55,165 nucleotides of DNA, from positions 1-55,165 of the forward strand of contig JAILDL010000060.1 of NCBI GenBank assembly GCA_024689465.1, in the 5' to 3' direction. The stretch's first letter is position 1. Every line of letters starts with the position of its first letter. Of the stretch, positions 1 through 9,398 are shown in pieces. Origin of the DNA: Lachnospiraceae bacterium (GTDB taxonomy: Bacteria > Bacillota > Clostridia > Lachnospirales > Lachnospiraceae). The notes under the pieces were generated by a model. That model was not told where the DNA came from. It worked only from the letters and a program-made list of their open reading frames with translations, and did not search any database. The translations under genes were made by a program, and so were the position numbers.

Positions 1-3000
1 CCCAGGTTAAAGAGAAGCTCTGCAACGGTCTTTCCTACCTTGCAGCGAGCCATGAAATCATCTCTGGACAGGAACGGTCCTCCCTTTGCTCCTTCTACAA
101 TGGAATCCGCCGCACTTTCGCCGATACCGTCGATACTGGTCAAAGACGGCATCACCTTGCCGTCCACGATCTGGAAATGCTTTGCCTTAACACGGAAGAT
201 ATCAATGGGCTCGAATTCAAAGCCTCTTGCATACATCTCCTGGACAACACGCATATCCGCCAGCTGATCCTGCTCCTTGTTTCCAAGGGGCGTTACGCCG
301 GGCACCTTATCGTCGGCATCCTTCTTTCGTTTCTTATAAGCAGCCAGATTTTCCTCCAACTGATCTCTTCCCATACACATGAGGGCGTAGTTGAACGCCT
401 TGGCACGGATGCTGAAGTAAGCGGAATAATAGGCCAAGGGATAATGTACCTTACAGTAGGCGATACGCCAGGCCATCATAACATAGGCCGCCGCATGGGC
501 CTTAGGGAACATGTACTTGATCTTCTCACAGGACCAGATATACCAGTCGGGAACATCGTGGGCGATCATGTCCTCCTTCCAGGCCGGCCACTGCTCTACC
601 TTTCCGCCTGCAACCTTTCCCTTTCGAACCGCTTCCATGATCTTAAAGGACTTCTCGGACTCCACGCCCTTGCTGATCAGATAGGTCATGATATCGTCTC
701 GGGTACAGATGGCGGTGGAAATGGTCGCCTTTCCTTCTTTGATCAGCGTTTCCGCATTTCCCAGCCATACATCGGTTCCGTGGGCCAGTCCTGCGATACG
801 CACCAGATCGGAGAAAGCCTTGGGCTGGGTATCGATGAGCATCTGCATGGCAAAATCCGTACCAAACTCCGGAATACCCAGAGCTCCCAGCTTACAGCCG
901 CCGATATCCTCCGGGGTGATGCCCAGAGCTTCGGTATTCTGGAACAGACTCATAACGTCCTGCCCGTCCAGGGGAATGTCCTTTACAGGGTCTAACCCCG
1001 TCAGATCCTGAAGCATACGGATCATGGTAGGATCATCGTGTCCCAGAATGTCCAGCTTTAACAGGTTATGGTCTATGGAGTGGTAATCAAAGTGGGTCGT
1101 TATGGTGCTGGTAGTCATATCGTTGGCGGGATGCTGCACCGGGGTAAAGGAGTTGATCTCCTCTCCCACGGGAAGGACGACAATACCGCCGGGATGCTGT
1201 CCGGTACTTCTGCGGACACCGACGCAGCCCTTGGAAATACGGTCCACTTCGCCCCTTCGCTTGTTAAGTCCCCGTTCCTCGTTGTACTTGAGCACATATC
1301 CGTAAGCGGTCTTTTCCGCAACGGAGGCAATGGTTCCCGCACGGAAGGTCTGTCCGTAGCCAAAGATAACCTCTGTATATTTGTGGGCCTTACTCTGGTA
1401 TTCACCGGAGAAATTTAAGTCAATATCCGGCTCCTTGTCTCCCTTAAATCCCAGGAAGGTCTCGAAGGGAATATCAAAGCCGTCTTTTTTAAGGGGCGCA
1501 CCGCATACCGGGCAAACCTTGTCCGGCATATCGATCCCGGCTCTGCCGGCGTAGGCTTTTACCTCATCGCTGTAGAAATCCACATAGTGGCACTCTGTAC
1601 AGTAATAATGGGGGCTTAAGGGATTTACCTCGGTGATCCCCGCCATGGTGGCCACAAAGGAACTTCCTACGGAACCACGGCTACCAACCAGATAGCCGTC
1701 CTCCACAGACTTCCACACCAGCTTTTGGGCAATGATGTACATAACCGCGAATCCGTTGCTGATGATGGAATGCAGTTCTCTCTCCAATCGCTCCGTAACG
1801 ATCTCCGGCAGGTCCGGTCCGTAAAGCTCGTGGGCCCTGTCATAACAGATCTTGGTCAGCATCTCATCGCTGTTGGGAATGACCGGAGGACACTTGTCCG
1901 GGCGCACCGGTGACATGGTATCGATCATATCCGCGATGAGGTTGGTATTGGTGATCACAACTTCTTCCGCTTTTTCCATTCCCAGATAGGAAAACTCTTC
2001 CAACATCTCGTCTGTGGTACGAAGATACAGAGGCGTTGCTTCATCCGCATCTTCAAAGCCCTGACTGGCCAGAATGATCTGCCGGTAGATCACATCCTCA
2101 GGATTGAGGAAATGGGCATCGCAGGTGGCAACCACCGGCTTATGGAATTTCTCCCCCAGCTTGACGATCTCTTTATTGACTGCCAGAACATCCTCTTTGG
2201 TATTGATCTCGGGGAAGTCCTCGCTTTTGATCATGAACCGGTTGTTTTCCCAGGGCTGGATCTCCAGATAATCGTAGAATTCCACGATCCGGGCGATGGC
2301 ATCATCGGTCTTTCTCCGGTCTCTCTTGGAATTGATCAAGGCGCGGTAGAGTTCCCCCTGCTCGCAGGCGCTGCCGATGATCAGGCCCTCCCGATACTTC
2401 TTTAAAAGGCTCTTGGGAATACGGGGCCTTCTGTTTCCGAAATAGGTCAGATGGGATTCGCTGACCAGCCGGTAGAGATTGATCCGGCCCGTGTTATTTT
2501 TTGCCAGAATGATCACGTGGTACACGTTTCTGGCTTTCTGCACCAGTGCGGGATTGGATACGGAGCTGTCAAACAGTTCCTGCAGGTTATGGATCCCCTT
2601 CTCTTCCAGCATGGGGATAAACTTCGTAAACATGATGGCAGTGGTCTCGGCATCGTCCACCGCTCTGTGATGGTGCTCCAGAGAGATGTTCAGGGTCTTT
2701 GCCACCGCATCCAGAGTATGCTTGGCCTGATCGGGCAGGAGCATACGGGCCATGCCCAGGGTATCCGCATAGGTAAAATCATGGGGCAGTCCCTGGCGTT
2801 TGCAGTTCTCAATGATAAAGCTCATATCAAACTGGGCATTGTGGGCCACCAGCACACATCCCTGAGCAAAAGCCAAAAATCTGGGCAGGATCACTTCGAT
2901 GGTGGGAGAATCCACCACCATGTCATCCCGGATACTGGTCAGTTGCTCAATCTTAAAGGGAATGGGCACTTCCGGATTGACAAAGGTGGAGAAACGATCC

Positions 3001-4505
3001 ACGATCTCTCCCTTTTCCACCTTGACCGCACCGATCTCGATGATCCGATCTTCGATGGGTGAAAAGCCGGTGGTCTCTATATCAAAGACCACATAGGGAT
3101 CGTTAAAATCCTGCCGGCCGGGATTTACCACCGTGGTCTGCTCATCGTCCACCAGGTAGCCTTCCACACCGTAAATGATCTTGAAGAAATCAAACTTATC
3201 GGGATTGGGATCTCCCGCCTCCTTACGCTTTCCTTTTTCTGCCTTCCATAAATCTTCCCATACATGATTGGCATCGGGGAAAGCCTGTACCACGCCGTGG
3301 TCTGTCACGGCAATGGCAGGGTGCCCCCATTTATAGGCCTGCTTGACGATATCCTTGACATCCGTGATACCGTCCATATCACTCATCTTGGTATGGCAGT
3401 GCAGCTCGACACGCTTCTTTTCCGCCCGGTCCACTCTGGACACACGGAAATCCTGGATCTTCTTAATGCCCCGCACGGAACCGATGGACAGTTCCTTGTC
3501 CCAGGTATCCATGGCAGCCAGACCCTTGATCTTTACAAAGCTGCCTTCCTTTAACCCGCTCATCAGCTCGTCCATGTTGTCATTCTGCACGAAGAGCTTG
3601 GTAGTAATGGTATCGGTAAAATCCGTGGTCTGGAAGCTGACGATGGTCCGCTCGTTCTTAATGGGATGGGAATCGATGGCCAGGATCTGTCCACGGATCA
3701 CCACTTCTCCCAGCTCCCCGATGATGTCGCTGATGGGTATGGCATCCTCTTCAATATCGCTGCCATAGATCACATCCGGATCATCGCTGCGCTTAAGGGG
3801 TCTTCTGTTTCGGGGCGCATCGTCCCGGTTACCCTTTCCTCTGCCCAGACGGGAATCCCGGCGGTTTCCGGAATGGGTTCCTTCCTCTTTGGATGCGGAA
3901 GCCTTGTTATCGTCGCCCTTCTCCTCTCCCTGCCGGTCATTGACCGGTTCCGCGGAAACAGCTCTGGGAACGAATTCCAGATCGTTACGGCGTTTTAAGA
4001 TCTTCTCCTTGTAGCCGATGTCCACGATGACGTCCAGATTGCACCGCTCGTTAAAAACCTTATGCAGGATGTCCAAAAGTTCCTTTTCATAGCCTCTTCC
4101 AAAAACGGTATCGTCAATGATGACCGTCATCTTTCCTTCCTGGGAAAAGTCGAAATCCGCCTTCTTAAACAGATCATAGATCACCACGCTGTGATGTTTG
4201 GCTTCCTCCAGGAAGCTCTCTTTGTATACGCCCCACAGCTTCTCGGCATTAAAGGCTCTGGAGAGGTGGAACTTCTCCAGGATCTTTACGGACACGTCAT
4301 TCTGGGGAAAAAGCTGCTTCTTGATCTGCTTTTCCACTTCCCACAAGGTCGGCTTTAAGATCAGGCGATCCGAAAGGATATAGATACGCAGAGAGTCCCT
4401 GCTTTTTGTCGCAGCGACTCTCTCCACCTTGGTCTGTCCCATGAGGGCAGCCATATCCTCCTGTAGCTTTAAATTGGGAAATACTTCCAGAAACGGTTTG
4501 CTCAT
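1..4505 (-). CDS. polC: DNA polymerase III alpha subunit, PolC type (3' end cut)
   Basis: Replicative DNA polymerase of low-GC Gram-positives, with built-in 3'-5' proofreading. About 1,501 codons are visible from an ATG at 4505; the frame is still open at base 1, so probably only the last dozen or so residues are missing (PolC is usually about 1,450-1,500 aa). In order: PolC N-terminal domain, an Arg/Asp/Gly-rich linker, an OB-fold region, a PHP domain split by the exonuclease (HCHTKMSDMDG), a DEDDh exonuclease (VVFDIETTGFSP), a zinc-binding module (CTECHY and CPVCGAP) and the palm motif PDIDLNFSG. The start is two bases after the ispG stop, and its ribosome-binding site (GGAAAG) lies inside ispG, so the two are co-transcribed. 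An ispG-polC pairing is common in Clostridia. Confidence 0.97.
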   Translation of the reverse strand, partial: MSKPFLEVFPNLKLQEDMAALMGQTKVERVAATKSRDSLRIYILSDRLILKPTLWEVEKQIKKQLFPQNDVSVKILEKFHLSRAFNAEKLWGVYKESFLEEAKHHSVVIYDLFKKADFDFSQEGKMTVIIDDTVFGRGYEKELLDILHKVFNERCNLDVIVDIGYKEKILKRRNDLEFVPRAVSAEPVNDRQGEEKGDDNKASASKEEGTHSGNRRDSRLGRGKGNRDDAPRNRRPLKRSDDPDVIYGSDIEEDAIPISDIIGELGEVVIRGQILAIDSHPIKNERTIVSFQTTDFTDTITTKLFVQNDNMDELMSGLKEGSFVKIKGLAAMDTWDKELSIGSVRGIKKIQDFRVSRVDRAEKKRVELHCHTKMSDMDGITDVKDIVKQAYKWGHPAIAVTDHGVVQAFPDANHVWEDLWKAEKGKRKEAGDPNPDKFDFFKIIYGVEGYLVDDEQTTVVNPGRQDFNDPYVVFDIETTGFSPIEDRIIEIGAVKVEKGEIVDRFSTFVNPEVPIPFKIEQLTSIRDDMVVDSPTIEVILPRFLAFAQGCVLVAHNAQFDMSFIIENCKRQGLPHDFTYADTLGMARMLLPDQAKHTLDAVAKTLNISLEHHHRAVDDAETTAIMFTKFIPMLEEKGIHNLQELFDSSVSNPALVQKARNVYHVIILAKNNTGRINLYRLVSESHLTYFGNRRPRIPKSLLKKYREGLIIGSACEQGELYRALINSKRDRRKTDDAIARIVEFYDYLEIQPWENNRFMIKSEDFPEINTKEDVLAVNKEIVKLGEKFHKPVVATCDAHFLNPEDVIYRQIILASQGFEDADEATPLYLRTTDEMLEEFSYLGMEKAEEVVITNTNLIADMIDTMSPVRPDKCPPVIPNSDEMLTKICYDRAHELYGPDLPEIVTERLERELHSIISNGFAVMYIIAQKLVWKSVEDGYLVGSRGSVGSSFVATMAGITEVNPLSPHYYCTECHYVDFYSDEVKAYAGRAGIDMPDKVCPVCGAPLKKDGFDIPFETFLGFKGDKEPDIDLNFSGEYQSKAHKYTEVIFGYGQTFRAGTIASVAEKTAYGYVLKYNEERGLNKRRGEVDRISKGCVGVRRSTGQHPGGIVVLPVGEEINSFTPVQHPANDMTTSTITTHFDYHSIDHNLLKLDILGHDDPTMIRMLQDLTGLDPVKDIPLDGQDVMSLFQNTEALGITPEDIGGCKLGALGIPEFGTDFAMQMLIDTQPKAFSDLVRIAGLAHGTDVWLGNAETLIKEGKATISTAICTRDDIMTYLISKGVESEKSFKIMEAVRKGKVAGGKVEQWPAWKEDMIAHDVPDWYIWSCEKIKYMFPKAHAAAYVMMAWRIAYCKVHYPLAYYSAYFSIRAKAFNYALMCMGRDQLEENLAAYKKRKKDADDKVPGVTPLGNKEQDQLADMRVVQEMYARGFEFEPIDIFRVKAKHFQIVDGKVMPSLTSIDGIGESAADSIVEGAKGGPFLSRDDFMARCKVGKTVAELLFNL

Positions 4506-4507
4506 GT

Positions 4508-5575
4508 CTATTCTTTCCAGTTCAATAATTCATTTCGCAGAACAGTCAGCAGTTCTGCTTCCGGCACCTTTCGGATGATCTCTCCTTTCTTGATCAGGAG
4601 TCCTTCTCCGATGCCGCCGGCAATGCCGATATCGGCTTCTTTTGCTTCGCCGGGGCCGTTTACGGCACAGCCCATAACGGCTACCTTAATATCCAGGGGA
4701 ATATCCTGGACCATATCTTCCACCTGATTTGCCAGGGAAATGAGGTCGATCTTGGTTCGTCCGCAGGTCGGGCAGGAAACCACTTCGATGCCGCCCTTTC
4801 GAAGCCCAAGGGTACGCAGGATCTGCTTGGCACTTTTTACTTCCTCCACCGGATCACCGGTCAGAGAAACACGGATGGTGTCACCGATGCCCTTACTTAA
4901 GATCAGGCCCAGGCCGATGGCGGACTTGATATTGCCGCTTTCCAACGTGCCCGCCTCCGTAATACCCACGTGTAACGGGTACGGTGTCTTATCTGCCAGA
5001 AGTTCATGGGCCTTTACGCACATGAGAACATCCGATGATTTAATGGAGATCACCAGATTGTCATAGCCGATGTCCTCAATGAGATGTACCTTATCCAGCG
5101 CACTCTCCACAATGCCCTGGGCCGTCACGCCGCCGTACTTTTCCACCAGGTTCTTTTCCAGAGAACCGCTGTTTACACCGACACGGATGGGAATATTGCG
5201 CTCCTTTGCCGTCTTTACCACTGCTTCTACCTTTTCCCGGGAACCGATGTTGCCTGGATTGATGCGGATCTTGTCGGCACCGTTTTCCATGGCGGCAATG
5301 GCCATTTTGTAATCAAAATGAATATCCGCTACCAGGGGAATATGGATCTGTTTCTTGATCTCTCCGATGGCCTTTGCGGCTTCCATGGTAGGGCAGGTAC
5401 AGCGGATGATCTCGCACCCTGCCTTCTCCAGACGAAGGATCTGCTCCACGGTCTTTTCCACATTCTCCGTAGGGGTATTGGTCATGGACTGGATGGCAAT
5501 GGGACTGCCTCCTCCGATCATGCGGTCTCCGATCTTTATCTGCTTGGTTTTCTCTCTGTATGTAAGGTCTGCCAT
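4508..5575 (-). CDS. ispG: 4-hydroxy-3-methylbut-2-enyl diphosphate synthase (flavodoxin/ferredoxin), IspG/GcpE
   Basis: Penultimate enzyme of the MEP isoprenoid pathway, converting MEcPP to HMBPP with a [4Fe-4S] cluster. The 355-aa protein has the N-terminal TIM-barrel part ([26 protein letters not shown]) and the C-terminal cluster ligands Cys268 and Cys271 (SCPTCGR) and Cys303 ([10 protein letters not shown]), followed by the conserved NGPGEA. The start at 5575 is chosen because AGGAGA lies about 7 bases upstream; the frame stays open to 5632, but the extra 19 residues are unlike the family. It is transcribed into polC. The rseP/dxr genes often found upstream in Clostridia are absent; instead a chemoreceptor gene and its terminator precede it, and a separate promoter is seen. 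Confidence 0.96.
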   Translation of the reverse strand: MADLTYREKTKQIKIGDRMIGGGSPIAIQSMTNTPTENVEKTVEQILRLEKAGCEIIRCTCPTMEAAKAIGEIKKQIHIPLVADIHFDYKMAIAAMENGADKIRINPGNIGSREKVEAVVKTAKERNIPIRVGVNSGSLEKNLVEKYGGVTAQGIVESALDKVHLIEDIGYDNLVISIKSSDVLMCVKAHELLADKTPYPLHVGITEAGTLESGNIKSAIGLGLILSKGIGDTIRVSLTGDPVEEVKSAKQILRTLGLRKGGIEVVSCPTCGRTKIDLISLANQVEDMVQDIPLDIKVAVMGCAVNGPGEAKEADIGIAGGIGEGLLIKKGEIIRKVPEAELLTVLRNELLNWKE

Positions 5576-5648
5576 ATTAAAATCTCCTGTAAAACAGCGC
5601 TTTTCCGCTATTTGTGATGCATTCCGGAACAAGCCGGGTCATAAAAAT

Positions 5649-5677
5649 ATTGTACCGCAAAACAAAAAGAATCCCAA
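5649..5677 (-). promoter_or_regulatory. Candidate sigma-A promoter of ispG-polC
   Basis: On the minus strand TTGGGA (5672-5677), a 17-bp spacer and TACAAT (5649-5654) lie about 75 bases upstream of the ispG start. The -35 box is inside the arm of the chemoreceptor terminator hairpin and the spacer is its T-tract, so terminator and promoter overlap. Confidence 0.55.
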
Positions 5678-5698
5678 ACAGAAACTGTCTGGGATTCT
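5658..5698 (-). terminator. Rho-independent terminator of the chemoreceptor gene
   Basis: Inverted repeat AGAATCCCA...TGGGATTCT (arms within 5668-5698) with a short AT-rich loop. On the minus strand it is followed by TTTTTGTTTT. It lies about 30 bases after the stop codon of the gene at 5731. Confidence 0.85.
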
Positions 5699-5730
5699 AA
5701 AGTCACTCGATAGTTTTAATTTACAGTCTA

Positions 5731-7452
5731 TTAGATCTTGAACTGTTTTACGATGGCTACAAGGCCTTCCACTGCGTTGTTTACGTTCTGGCTGCTGTTA
5801 TCCACATCGGCGATAGCCTGACGGATGGTTTCCGTGGTGGCTGCGATCTCTTCACTGGATGCAGCATTCTCTTCGGCGGATGCAGACAGGCTGTTTACCA
5901 GATCGTTGACCGATGCGAAATTGGTCTGGATCGTCTGGTTTACATCGGTGATGTGACGGATCTCTTCGTTTACCTGCTCGATGGCCGATACGATGTCCGT
6001 AAACTTGCCCTTGGTGGAAACCACGCTTTCGTTCTGGGCATTGACACAATCTCTTACCACGCCGCTCTGCTTGTCTGCCATCTGGGTAGCTTCCTGCAGA
6101 TCGCTTAACATCTGGTTGATGGTATTGGCGGAATTTGCAGACTGCTCTGCCAGCTGACGGATCTCATCCGCAACAACCGCAAATCCGCGGCCGGCTTCTC
6201 CTGCACGGGCTGCCTCGATGGAAGCGTTTAAGGAAAGCAGGTTGGTCTGGGAAGCGATATCGGTGATCAGGCTGGAAGCCTCGCCGATCTTGGCTGCGCT
6301 TTCGGTAATGCCGCTGAGCACGTCGAAGATGCGGTTGAAGGCATTCATGGACTCCTGGGTTACGTCGGTGAGCTGTTCCACTACCTTCATACCTTCGGAG
6401 GTCACCTCATCGATCTGGTGGCTGGCATCTGCCAGGTTCTGGCTGGCCTCGCCGCTCTGGCCGATCATTTCCTGAATATCGATCATATTATGCGACAGGC
6501 CGGTAATATCCGTAGCCTGCTGGGTTGCCGTCTGGGCCATATCGTTGATGGCACGGGCCACATTGGAAAGCTGCTCGTTTGCATCTGCGGAAAGGCGGCT
6601 GATGGTCTGGCTCTGCTCTGCCACTTCCTCGCTGGAACCGTCGATCTGGCTGACAACATCCGACAGGGACTGTTGCATATCAATGGCGGTATGGTTTAAG
6701 GTTGCGATCTCATCTTCTCCGTCAATGGAAATGATCTCGCTGGTCAGATCCTTGGAACCGATGATGCCGATATCGTTGGTAACCCGTTCAATGTTCTTCT
6801 GGAAGTAGCGGATCAGATAGACGGCAAAGCATACGATCACAACGACCAGAACCAGTACCACTGCGGTTGCGGTAATAAGGCTCCGGTTCTCATAAGCCTT
6901 CATGGTCTTATCCTGCTCCACTGCATAGACCTCCATGATATCCTGCATCATGCTGATGGCCTCACGGGTTTCGGAGAAATACTTTTCAAAGGCTTCCACA
7001 TCTCCCTGGCCGGTAGTAGGGTTATAGGCACCGTACCAGTTTGCATAGGCGGTCTCATACTCTGCCAGCAATGCCTTAAAGTTTGTACCCTCATAATTGT
7101 AGGCAGCCAGCTGCGGGTAATTTGCTACGATATCGGCAACCTGATGTACACGATCCTGCACCTGCTGCGCGTTTTCTTCGTAGTCGTCCAAATACCCCTG
7201 GACCATCTCCGGTGTTACATAAGCTTCAAAACTCAGCTTTGACAGAACTCCGGTGTAGGCCTGGTACAGATCACGGTCTGCATTGATCAGGGTGGAATTG
7301 ATGTTGTACAGCTGTTCGTAGTACAGGTCCTGACTCATGCCGGCGAGATTGTTGGCGGTATATGCCAGGAAAATAGTAGAAGCGATCGCTACAACTACCA
7401 ACGGCACTACCATGATGATCAGCTTTACGCGAATACTAAGATTTTTTAACAT
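5731..7452 (-). CDS. Methyl-accepting chemotaxis protein
   Basis: Transmembrane chemoreceptor of 573 aa. A membrane segment at about residues 9-31 is followed by a roughly 160-residue mostly helical extracytoplasmic sensor (four-helix-bundle-like), a second membrane segment near 195-217, a HAMP linker, and a long cytoplasmic signalling coiled coil. The hairpin tip that binds CheA and CheW is recognisable ([20 protein letters not shown], then [20 protein letters not shown]). It ends FKI without the NWETF-like CheR tether of enteric receptors. The ATG at 7452 has GGGAG eight bases upstream. It is monocistronic: its own promoter lies upstream and a terminator downstream. The ligand cannot be told from sequence. 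It probably feeds the CheA/CheW pair at 41-44 kb. Confidence 0.95.
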   Translation of the reverse strand: MLKNLSIRVKLIIMVVPLVVVAIASTIFLAYTANNLAGMSQDLYYEQLYNINSTLINADRDLYQAYTGVLSKLSFEAYVTPEMVQGYLDDYEENAQQVQDRVHQVADIVANYPQLAAYNYEGTNFKALLAEYETAYANWYGAYNPTTGQGDVEAFEKYFSETREAISMMQDIMEVYAVEQDKTMKAYENRSLITATAVVLVLVVVIVCFAVYLIRYFQKNIERVTNDIGIIGSKDLTSEIISIDGEDEIATLNHTAIDMQQSLSDVVSQIDGSSEEVAEQSQTISRLSADANEQLSNVARAINDMAQTATQQATDITGLSHNMIDIQEMIGQSGEASQNLADASHQIDEVTSEGMKVVEQLTDVTQESMNAFNRIFDVLSGITESAAKIGEASSLITDIASQTNLLSLNASIEAARAGEAGRGFAVVADEIRQLAEQSANSANTINQMLSDLQEATQMADKQSGVVRDCVNAQNESVVSTKGKFTDIVSAIEQVNEEIRHITDVNQTIQTNFASVNDLVNSLSASAEENAASSEEIAATTETIRQAIADVDNSSQNVNNAVEGLVAIVKQFKI

Positions 7453-7493
7453 GATTATTACTCCCTCTCGTGTGTGACTTAAAATATAGAAAT

Positions 7494-7502
7494 ATTATAG
7501 CA
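7494..7502 (-). promoter_or_regulatory. Extended -10 promoter of the chemoreceptor gene
   Basis: TGCTATAAT on the minus strand, about 42 bases upstream of the ATG: a perfect -10 with the TGn extension and no convincing -35. I saw no sigma-28 type box (TAAA...CCGATAT), which would be expected for a late flagellar-class receptor gene. Confidence 0.55.
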
Positions 7503-7678
7503 TTTCCTCGTCATAATACCATACTATTTTCAGATTTTTATCCTATTTATTTGTAATTATCCCTGTAAATAGATTTCGTTGTCTCAAATATTTTTACATC
7601 TAAGTCAATTTGCAAGTCATGTCTGAAGGCTGTCCACCAGGCCCCAAAAAGAGCCTCAAATTTTTTTAAAAAAGTTGC

Positions 7679-7707
7679 TTGACATCAAAAGGCGAATCAT
7701 ATAAGAT
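7679..7707 (+). promoter_or_regulatory. Promoter of tRNA-Leu
   Basis: Consensus TTGACA (7679-7684), 17-bp spacer, TAAGAT (7702-7707), ending 11 bases before the tRNA 5' end. Confidence 0.8.
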
Positions 7708-7718
7708 TGGATTTGTTC

Positions 7719-7802
7719 GCAGGAGTGGCGGAATTGGCAGACGCGCAGGCTTCAGGTGCCTGTAGTAGCAATACTGTGTGGGTTCAAGTCCCATCTCCTG
7801 CA
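7719..7802 (+). tRNA. tRNA-Leu (anticodon CAG)
   Basis: The 84-nt sequence folds as a class II tRNA: acceptor GCAGGAG pairing with CTCCTGC, a D-arm, the anticodon stem CAGGC/GCCUG with loop UUCAGGU (anticodon CAG), a long variable arm and the T-loop GGTTCAAGTCC. CCA is not encoded. The last 21 nt form the left attachment repeat of the element that follows, so integration left the gene intact. Confidence 0.96.
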
Positions 7803-7805
7803 TCA
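7782..7805 (+). repeat. attL core repeat (24 bp)
   Basis: It begins GTTCAAGTCC and ends CCTGCATCA. It covers the last 21 nt of tRNA-Leu plus TCA and is identical to 10605-10628. Confidence 0.85.
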
Positions 7806-7813
7806 TAGTTGAT

Positions 7814-9112
7814 TTACTTAGAAGCCCGTAAAGTCGCCACTTTGCGGGTTTCTCTTTTTGCTGAAAAGGACAAAATATTATGCGAACGGCATGCGACCCC
7901 ATAGAAATTGTCCAGTTTTTCAGTCATTTCTGACAGGAAGTCATCCTGATGGCTAAAGGTATAGCACTGCAGATTGGTCTCTACCGTATGCCCCAATATC
8001 TTTGCTCTATCAGGTGCTTCTATCCCCATAGTCGTTAATACATACGAGTTAAAAGCCATCCTGAGAGCATGATTATTGGTCAGTGAAAGCCCTAAATCCT
8101 TCGATACAGCCCTTAAACGATGATCATAATACCTTTTATCTATCCACGTCCCATCTTCCTTGGAAAAAATCCATTCAGAGCAAATACCAAGTTTATTCTG
8201 CTTCTCTCTGATTTCGCTCAACAGAGAAACCACCTGTGAAGACAACGGAACGAATCTGCCATCGTTACTGACACCCTTTTCGTTCTTGGTACATCCCTCA
8301 TAGAAAAAGCCATAATGTCCGTTTTCCTGTGTAAGAGACTGCTGTGCATGTACATGCAGAGCATTTCCCTTTAAATCCTCCCACTTAAGAGCGGGAATCT
8401 CTCCCACTCTAAGCCCCGTGAAAGAAGAAAACAGGATCGCATACGCATAGATATCGTATTCTTTAGCGTGAATCTTCTTTAAGAGGTATTCTTGCAGTTT
8501 CATTACTTCGTTCTCTGAGAAGGCTTTATCTTCTGCTTTCCGGGAAGATGGAGCAAAGTTCTTTGCATAAGGGCGATTATTCTTCGGAACAGGATTCTCG
8601 GTAACAAGATGATGTTCCGGGTCTGTGGCATACTCAAAAACGATATTCAGAATGCCCTTTACCTTCAGAAACTGTTTCTTCTTAGGATGCTGTAACGAAT
8701 AATCCATCAGGAACTTCTTCAGTATTATCGGTGTGATTTCCTTTAAGGTCATTTCCTTTAAGGAATCAAATACCGATAAGCGATAGGTAGACCGATAATC
8801 CATTACCGTTAATTCTTTCGGGTTCTCGGTTTCGATCTTCTCCTGAAGGGCTAATTCAAATACAGAATCAAAGGTGTATTCACTGCAATAATATCTTGCC
8901 AACTTTTCAAACAAGGCTTCCTCTGTCTTTGCTGTGATACGATGTCCTTCACTGTCGATTAATGTTTGCCAATAATTCTTTTTTTCAATGTACGTGATTT
9001 TGTGATGGTGTTTTTCTAAAATCGCTTTCTTTTTTACTTTCATGATTTCATCATTTGTAGCACCAACCTCATACATCTTATCACATACTTCTAAGGCATG
9101 AATCAATTCCAT
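7814..9112 (-). CDS. Tyrosine site-specific integrase
   Basis: A 432-aa tyrosine recombinase likely to insert and excise the element at tRNA-Leu. The N-terminal arm-binding region is followed by a SAM-like core-binding domain (about 110-200) and the catalytic domain, with the first Arg in TGLRVGEI, HALRMAFNSY supplying His and Arg, GHTVETNLQCY supplying the last His and the Tyr nucleophile. The ATG at 9112 is preferred (AGGAG 9 bases upstream); a TTG two codons earlier is too close to that site. About 40 residues follow the catalytic Tyr, and the last ones (KVATLRASK) are encoded through a terminator hairpin that works on the opposite strand. The gene ends 9 bp from the attL repeat and runs head-on toward the tRNA. 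Confidence 0.95.
   Translation of the reverse strand: MELIHALEVCDKMYEVGATNDEIMKVKKKAILEKHHHKITYIEKKNYWQTLIDSEGHRITAKTEEALFEKLARYYCSEYTFDSVFELALQEKIETENPKELTVMDYRSTYRLSVFDSLKEMTLKEITPIILKKFLMDYSLQHPKKKQFLKVKGILNIVFEYATDPEHHLVTENPVPKNNRPYAKNFAPSSRKAEDKAFSENEVMKLQEYLLKKIHAKEYDIYAYAILFSSFTGLRVGEIPALKWEDLKGNALHVHAQQSLTQENGHYGFFYEGCTKNEKGVSNDGRFVPLSSQVVSLLSEIREKQNKLGICSEWIFSKEDGTWIDKRYYDHRLRAVSKDLGLSLTNNHALRMAFNSYVLTTMGIEAPDRAKILGHTVETNLQCYTFSHQDDFLSEMTEKLDNFYGVACRSHNILSFSAKRETRKVATLRASK
7823..7859 (+). terminator. Element-borne terminator downstream of tRNA-Leu
   Basis: CCCGTAAAGT (7825-7834), loop CGCC, ACTTTGCGGG (7839-7848), with one G-U pair and extension by two more, then TTTCTCTTTTT. It lies inside the integrase 3' coding region and would terminate the tRNA transcript. 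Confidence 0.75.
7880..7896 (+). other. Candidate integrase arm sites, left end
   Basis: Two ATGCGA hexamers (7880-7885, 7891-7896) 11 bp apart, about 75 bp inside attL and within the integrase coding region. A matching pair lies near attR. One-helical-turn spacing and the same orientation suggest arm-type binding sites; this is inference. Confidence 0.4.
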
Positions 9113-9252
9113 TATCAAATACTCCTTTGAGACGAAAAAATTTGAAGTATTTAATATATAGATTCATATGTTTTTTCTGAGGAAAATCTGGTAATGATAA
9201 GCCGGGTAAAGATATACCCATGGGGGTCAAGGGGGCTTGCCCCTTGCGAAAG

Positions 9253-9309
9253 ACAGATGTGTTGGCAGCGGAGCTGCTGACACATCTAGTATTGAGTTAT
9301 CACATCTGT
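9253..9309 (+). other. Candidate oriT / regulatory inverted repeats
   Basis: A 15-bp stem (9255-9269 with 9273-9287, loop GGA, two G-U pairs) starts with AGATGTGT. ACAGATGTG (9253-9261) also recurs inverted as CACATCTGT (9301-9309). The position just upstream of the relaxase gene fits an oriT. A smaller palindrome, AAGGGG-GCTTG-CCCCTT, precedes it near 9230-9245. No known MobV nick sequence was matched exactly. A role in int/mob transcription is equally possible. Confidence 0.4.
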
Positions 9310-9398
9310 CACAACAGATTCAGGAGGGATATTTATTACAAAGAAGAAACTATATATAACCCATACATAAATTTTACACCCAGAAAGGAGTAATTAGT

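Noticed and set aside
177..4383. Many plus-strand frames of 60-270 codons opposite polC
   Set aside because: They are antisense shadows of a long, well-conserved polC; they have no ribosome-binding sites and no recognisable domains.
7503..7660. A c-di-GMP or other riboswitch before the chemoreceptor
   Set aside because: I looked for a structured leader between the -10 box and the gene and upstream; only AT-rich sequence without a convincing fold was seen.
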